From: Sepioteuthis lessoniana
Lineage: Eukaryota > Mollusca > Cephalopoda > Myopsida > Loliginidae
Length of the DNA: 64,000 nt
Assembly (NCBI GenBank): GCA_963585895.1
Contig: OY757911.1
Location: 63,578,807 to 63,642,806 of the forward strand
Direction: 5' to 3'
A program made the position numbers and the translations under genes. Positions 59,402-64,000 of the stretch are shown in pieces; the stretch's first letter is position 1; every line of letters begins with the position of its first letter. The notes under the pieces were generated by a model, which saw only the letters and a list, made by a program, of their open reading frames with translations, did no database searches and was not told where the DNA came from.

Positions 59402-59680
59402 GTATGCAAATTATGTCTATGTTCTACGGCCGATGCAGTTAGCTCTAGTAGTTGACCTATTCTATTTAGGGTTCTAACGTTAAATGTCGCTATTTGTATT
59501 GTTTGTTTGCATTTTAGTAGTTTTTGTTTGAGTTTTAGCTCTGTAGCTGATTTTTCAAACACTGAGGCCAGTGATCCAACCTCAGCAGGATGCGCCCCTT
59601 TTTTTACCCACGCAAAGAGTGATGCGGTTTATGTATGTGGTTTAAGTGTGGGTCATGGTTATCTTTCGATGGCTGTTTTT
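59402..59680 (-). mobile_element. LINE-A 5' part (endonuclease N-terminus)
   Basis: Minus-strand reading FEKSATELKLKQKLLKCKQ then IQIATFNVRTLNRIGQL is the start of the apurinic-type endonuclease (TFNVRTL is the first conserved block). It continues into 56572 and leftward once the LTR element is removed. The upstream 5' UTR ends near the (AT)n at 59689. Confidence 0.85.
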
Positions 59681-59688
59681 ATTCTTAT

Positions 59689-59710
59689 ATATATATATAT
59701 ATATATATAT
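59689..59710. repeat. (AT)n microsatellite
   Basis: Short AT array at the LINE-A / mariner junction. Confidence 0.9.
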
Positions 59711-60493
59711 GAGGATCATTCTATAGATAAGGTGAATTTTACCCTAGGACATAGCAATAGGTTTGTTTTTGGTTTTGGCTGGGTTTCTCAATTTAATATC
59801 AACCATTGTGATTTATTTAATGCCAAAGACATACTTGTAGAAAAAAACAGTAACGATACTATTTAACCCATAGCTGGGGTGGATAAATTATGGGGTTGAT
59901 ACTTTTCCCAAAAGTATTAGTCTGAAAGGGAACAATATAGCATGATAGGAATTCAAAATCATTTACTATAATGTCACAGTCCAACACAAGTTGTCAATAG
60001 AAAGCACTGTTTACAGTTGCACTTTTTTCAAGGAAATCAATTGCAGTGATTCCTTTTATGTCTCAGAATACTGTCATTGTGACCTTCTTTATTGAATGTT
60101 GTGCTGAGAACTTTTTCTTTACTCAAGAATCTGTGTATTTCCACACAATGGACTATCTTTTCAGCTCAGGCTTGTAGTAGCAAACCCGTGTTTATCTTAC
60201 TTGTAAACATTCTTTTTTGACTAAAACATGCTTCTCTATGCACATCACATATTCTTTTGTAAATTTTACATGGTTTGCACTTCTCAACCACCAAAAATTT
60301 GATGACATACTTCTGTTCAAGCCTGGATCACTTTATTTGATTTGCCACTATTTTGAATAACTTCAAAACAAATTTTGTTGTGAGATTGAAATAGTTTTTG
60401 CTATTAAAAAATGCAGAGTTTATATTTATGGAAAAAAATTCTAAAAATTTTTGTTGCCTTTTTCAAAACATTCTCCTTATTTATTGAATGGCC

Positions 60494-60497
<4 letters not shown>
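59708..60497 (-). pseudogene. Mariner transposon relic split by a SINE
   Basis: Minus-strand transposase fragment (60200-60005) reads VCYYKPELKR, SIVWKYTDS, VKKKFSAQHSIKKVTMTVF, then DIKGITAIDFLEKSATVNS. This is the segment around the second catalytic Asp of mariner transposases (VFWD, here F-stop-D, TGG changed to TGA). Three stops in one unbroken frame. Termini: GAGGATCATTCTATAGATAA at 59711 and, in reverse complement, GAGGGCCATTCAATAAATAA near 60474-60493. Without the SINE the element is about 560 bp, well below the usual 1.3 kb, so the ORF is internally deleted. Confidence 0.8.
59763..59996 (-). mobile_element. SINE3 copy inserted in the mariner
   Basis: TTGGCTGGGTTTCTCAATTT and ATATCAACCATTGTGATTTA (tail) lead into GTAGAAAAAAACAGTAACGA and the body, ending TATAATGTCACAGTCCAACA. 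The tRNA-like head is cut off, so it is 5'-truncated. Confidence 0.8.
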
Positions 60498-60528
<31 letters not shown>

Positions 60529-60617
60529 TTTCATACATACATATGTATTTGTGTGTATGTGTGTGCATATGTGTTTTCATTCACAAATATATATGTGTAT
60601 GTGTGTATGTATTCTTT

Positions 60618-60666
<49 letters not shown>

Positions 60667-60709
60667 CTTTTTTAGATCTACATTTGTAGGAAACTACATA
60701 GTTAAATAT

Positions 60710-60744
<35 letters not shown>

Positions 60745-60908
60745 TTATGCCTGTTTAAGATTCAACATAAATAAAAAGAACATTTATGTTTACAAGTGTG
60801 CATTGTTGTTTTATTTGTTAATTGTAAGACAATTTAGCTACTTTTATGTGAACCCCATCACCAGTTTGTGGGCATTCAACACATCAACTATTAGTGAAAT
60901 GAGTGTTT

Positions 60909-60957
<49 letters not shown>
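60496..60957. repeat. Microsatellite cluster (AT)n, (GT)n, (CT)n
   Basis: (AT)n at 60497-60527, GTGTATGT-type at about 60549-60612, (CT)n at 60621-60662, (AT)n(GT)n at about 60708-60744, (CT)n at 60912-60956. Open frames here are artefacts. Confidence 0.95.
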
Positions 60958-60958
<1 letters not shown>

Positions 60959-61683
60959 ACCTGATCAGATTTTTTGCCATATTCCCACTATGTTAGTTAT
61001 TAATATTTCCCCAATCTATTACAAGACTATAACAGTTGGACATTTTCCAATCAATGGTTCAAAAGAGTAGCCTTCTAGCGATTGCTCTATAGTTAACAAT
61101 ATATACAATGTTTAAATCAGAAGTTTATTTCTCAAAATTTAATGAGTAGAGATCATTGATGAAGGAGGTGTCTATGTTCATTTTTACTATGAAGGCTGTC
61201 TAAGTCCAAGGTGTCTCAAAGTGATAATTTCTGGTTTATACTCTGGAGATGTAAGACAAATAATAGAATGCCTCAGATATTTTTAAAAGAAAGAGCATTG
61301 AATATCTTGGCATTGTGAAACAAACTTGTGTACTGAAGCCAACCATAAGTAACATTTTTTAGCCAAGTAGTGACTCTGACTCAAAGAAGAGTATATGTTT
61401 CTTAATTAATCCCAACTCATCTCTATGTCAACCTTCAATACACATTTTAAGTGACACTTTTTGCAGGTCTAATAACCTTCATCTATTATCATTCAAATGT
61501 TTGCCTTATGTTTTGATATTACTCAATTATTAAGAGGCAGTATTTCTACCAGTTTCATTATTTTGAGTCAACTAATTTCCCAAAACAGTATTGTTAGGTT
61601 ACTACTCACCTTAAATGGCAGCTAACATAATATTTATTTATTATTCATGAATTTGTTACTTTCTTAATGTACCCTAACTGAAA
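60958..61683. other. Non-coding DNA
   Basis: Nothing recognised. Composition is a little less AT-rich than the left half of the window. Confidence 0.35.
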
Positions 61684-61762
61684 AGGAGGTACTCTTAGCA
61701 TAACAGTTATTGTTATAGGAACTGGAATCAGCAACCCAAGTTCAAATCCTTGACAAGGCTGT
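61684..61762 (+). mobile_element. SINE4-like tRNA-derived head
   Basis: GGAGGTACTCTTAGCATAAC (A-box-like) followed by CCAAGTTCAAATCCTTGAC (B-box arm), interrupted after about 80 bp by a SINE2 tail. Confidence 0.6.
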
Positions 61763-62310
61763 TGTTTGATTTGGTTTTATAGCGTATCCACCATTGTTAG
61801 TTATTTAATGCTAAATCCTGTTTTTACATATATATTAAATATATGATTTGTAAACACATTTTATAAATACACACAGTTAAATGATCCAACAGTTATATTT
61901 CTAAAAATTCAATTTAGCATAAGTCAACAATGTTGAATGGTTCCATGTATTCCTTACTAACAATTCAATTAAACATCAGTCATTTGTTTATACACAGTTG
62001 AATGATCAAACAGTTCTATTTCAAACAATGCAATTTAGCATAAGTCATTTGTTTACACACAGTTAAATGATCAAACAGTTCAATTTATCATAAGTCATTT
62101 GTTTTTACAGATCTATTTGACCCATAGATAGAACCATATCAGGTGCTACCACTCTGAGCCAGAGTGGACCTGGGAACAATGGCAATGAAAGGGTACTCTG
62201 CATTTCCCAAAGTTCCAGCATTACTGGAGCCTCACCATCAGATTGTTTAGTATCATATCAAGGACACTTGTTTTGGGGGAAATTTTATTCCGCTGCAGAG
62301 ATGCTGAAGG
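61763..62310 (-). mobile_element. SINE2 copy with expanded internal repeats
   Basis: Tail TTTGATTTGGTTTTATAGCG, then at least three units of about 65 bp built on CACAGTTAAATGATCAAACA and CAATTTAGCATAAGTCA (61870-62110). Then GACCCATAGATAGAACC, GAGCCAGAGTGGACCTGGG and CCGCTGCAGAGATGCTGAAG. Confidence 0.8.
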
Positions 62311-62490
62311 CTGTTTGTATTTCACTTTGCACTAATTCCCTTGGGAAAGGCATGAATCCTTCTGTCCTCCATCCAGCTATGAGTAAATAGTAAGGCACAC
62401 TAGGTTCTTTAACTGAGTTTAGACAACCATTCTAGGAGAAGGAAAACTCTAAATTCAAACCAGCTGTACTCCACTACAATCCTTTCTCCT
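62306..62490. repeat. Unclassified dispersed repeat (see 22.2 kb)
   Basis: GAAGGCTGTTTGTATTTCAC, CTTGGGAAAGGCATGAATCC, and CTCTAAATTCAAACCAGCTG recur at 22.2 and 63.7-63.86 kb. Confidence 0.5.
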
Positions 62491-62504
62491 AAATGAGTTC
62501 CCTG

Positions 62505-62665
62505 GGTTTAAGACTAAACATTCTGATGGTGAGCTTCCAGTCCTGGAGCCTTTAGGAATGTTGAGTACCACTTCTTTGCAATTGCTCTCAGATCCACTCT
62601 GACTTGGAGTGGTAGTACCTGTTAGGGTTCCATCAGTGGGTCAAACAGAATTGTTTGATCTTTTA
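62505..62665 (+). mobile_element. SINE2 body fragment, inverted relative to 61.8-62.3 kb
   Basis: AGATCCACTCTGACTTGGAG and AGGGTTCCATCAGTGGGTCA are the reverse complement of the 62.11-62.2 kb block. Truncated at both ends. Confidence 0.75.
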
Positions 62666-63229
62666 CTAGAGATTAATTTTAATATTAGATAATTGTTATT
62701 CTTGTGTGAATTTTTTCTGACAAGGTTTTTTAATCATATATATTGGTTAGTTTGGACTAATTTCCTTTTAGCATCTTTAAGATGAGAAAATGAAAAAGGA
62801 ATTAATCAATCTACTCCAATAAAAAATATTGTATTAATTATTCAAGCTGATTTAAAGAAACATTTTAATCTTTTCTGCTGTAATTTTAAAAAATTTCTCT
62901 CTTCATTTTATCATTTATCTATTTCAGTTTTGTAACGCTCACATGTGCATAAAAAGAAGAGAAAATAATTGGCAGACAACTTAACAAAAGCATTATTATT
63001 TCATTCAACTGAAATAATACAATAACAGAAAATAAGACAAATAAAAGATTGTTACTGTGGGACTTTTTTCAAGAGTAAAGTTGGTAGATGAAAAGACCAG
63101 AAGGGAACATTTGTACATCATGGTATTATAGAGACTAACACTTGTACAACTCAAATACCTTTCTCTAAGTCTTCATGATTATTATCCAGTGACAAACTGA
63201 AGCAAGATAACAAGTAATCACATCAACTG
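62666..63229. other. AT-rich non-coding DNA
   Basis: Nothing recognised. Confidence 0.35.
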
Positions 63230-63435
63230 CAGATGTTATATCAGAATTTTCTTTCTCTTAGTGGGATAACTTGACAAAGAATAAGGGGTCCAACACTCCC
63301 AAGAATAATGTGCTAAGTGAACATAGAGCAAAAATCTTCCTGCTCTCTTTGACAGGTTTTGTTTTCCTCCTGCTGGGTGTCTAGCCACCCTCCTCACCAG
63401 ACAAACCCGGGGGGGCACCAGTTTAGTTGCCAATA
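63230..63435 (-). other. GC-richer ORF fragment of unknown repeat
   Basis: A minus-strand 65-codon frame reads ATKLVPPRVCLVRRVARHPA at its N-terminal end and YVHLAHYSWECWTPYS later. Composition is foreign to the surroundings. I have an impression of a dispersed invertebrate repeat but cannot name the family. Confidence 0.3.
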
Positions 63436-63490
63436 ACTCAACTATAAAATAGGTAGTACTGAGTTACATTGTACCAATAGAGCTTTGAGT

Positions 63491-63521
63491 GACTTGACTA
63501 TAGCAGTTTCATAGTCAAGTC
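63491..63521. other. Perfect 11-bp stem hairpin
   Basis: GACTTGACTAT, 9-nt loop, ATAGTCAAGTC. Adjacent to the unknown repeat at 63230-63435 and possibly part of it. Confidence 0.7.
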
Positions 63522-63699
63522 GTCAGCTCAAAAGCGTTTTCATAATCAGGTTATCAGTGACTAAACCAGAACCCACATTTGTTTTTTCTGGTGAAGAGGG
63601 TGGTAAGATACTCTGCAAGATAAAAAACAAGACCTTTTGAAAGGCAGATGAAGTTCTTTGCTCAACAACTATCTCTTACACATACATACACACATAGAG

Positions 63700-63870
63700 T
63701 TCAAATACTGGATGAGAAAAAGGCATGAATCTATCTCTTCTCTCCCCTCCACCAAGTTATAATTAGATTGTTTAGTAGACTGGGCTCTTCAGCCTTGGTA
63801 CAGCAACAATCTAGGAAAAGTAAGTCTCTGAATTCAAACCAGCTGTACTCCACTTCAAAAATTGATTTGT
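63700..63870. repeat. Unclassified dispersed repeat fragment
   Basis: GAGAAAAAGGCATGAATC and CTGAATTCAAACCAGCTGTA match 62.3-62.48 kb. Confidence 0.5.
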
Positions 63871-64000
63871 GCTGTGTATTGCCCATGATGGAAGGGTTGG
63901 GTAAATACATGCATAGACACAGGCAGACAGACAGGGAGGAGATTTTTTTAAAAGGAATATTGTTGGGTTTTTTCATCCTTATGAATTGGATTTATTCACA

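Overview
The window is AT-rich, intron- and repeat-dominated DNA from an animal genome. It is not prokaryotic: there are no dense ORFs or operons, but there are tRNA-derived SINEs, several classes of LINE, Ty3/gypsy and LTR elements, mariner relics, long poly(A/T) tracts and (AT)n/(CT)n/(CA)n microsatellites. CpG is scarce over most of the window. The mix of RTE-type LINE copies, several tRNA-SINE families and long AT arrays suggests a lophotrochozoan invertebrate, perhaps a mollusc or cephalopod. That is an inference from repeat style, not from a host gene.

Only one host-gene signal is well supported. At 36.23-36.56 kb lies a CpG-containing promoter with E-box, CRE, NRF1-like, ETS-like and YY1-like motifs. 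To its left, on the minus strand, is a short first coding exon (ATG plus 15 codons) ending in a consensus GTAAGT donor. To its right, on the plus strand, is a possible divergent non-coding first exon ending in AAG|GTGAGT. DNA to the left (1-36.2 kb) is then probably intron of the minus-strand gene, although no second exon could be found. CpG is visibly better preserved from about 32 to 36.6 kb than elsewhere.

Layout: 1-9 kb holds LINE-A (RTE-like) fragments, SINE1 copies and a foldback element. 10.4-11.9 kb holds a decayed Ty3/gypsy gag-protease-RT. 12.5-15.4 kb is a SINE cluster. 15.4-31 kb is mostly featureless AT-rich DNA with a LINE-A relic, a compound inverted repeat (23.8-24.8 kb), a SINE3 copy, a 5S-rRNA-derived sequence (29.8-30.0 kb) and minisatellites. 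32-37 kb is the promoter domain. 37.5-52 kb is a dense accessory zone of SINEs, LINE-B, a second LINE C-terminus, a LINE with a restriction-like endonuclease domain, and long microsatellites. 52-54 kb is mostly quiet. 54.2-60.5 kb is a nested cluster: a LINE-A copy with RT motifs A-C intact is split by a 2.8-kb LTR element without coding capacity, flanked by a GTAT target-site duplication, next to a mariner that is itself split by a SINE. 60.5-64 kb holds microsatellites and further SINEs.

No operon-like cooperation exists here. The functional story is layered transposition: LINEs supply the enzymes, and tRNA-SINE families (two of which share a 3' tail) and the gutted LTR and mariner elements are non-autonomous passengers. 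The most interesting items are the LTR element whose two LTRs are nearly identical in U3 but clearly diverged downstream, the isolated bidirectional promoter, a miRNA-like hairpin at 6.1 kb, and the 5S-derived sequence.
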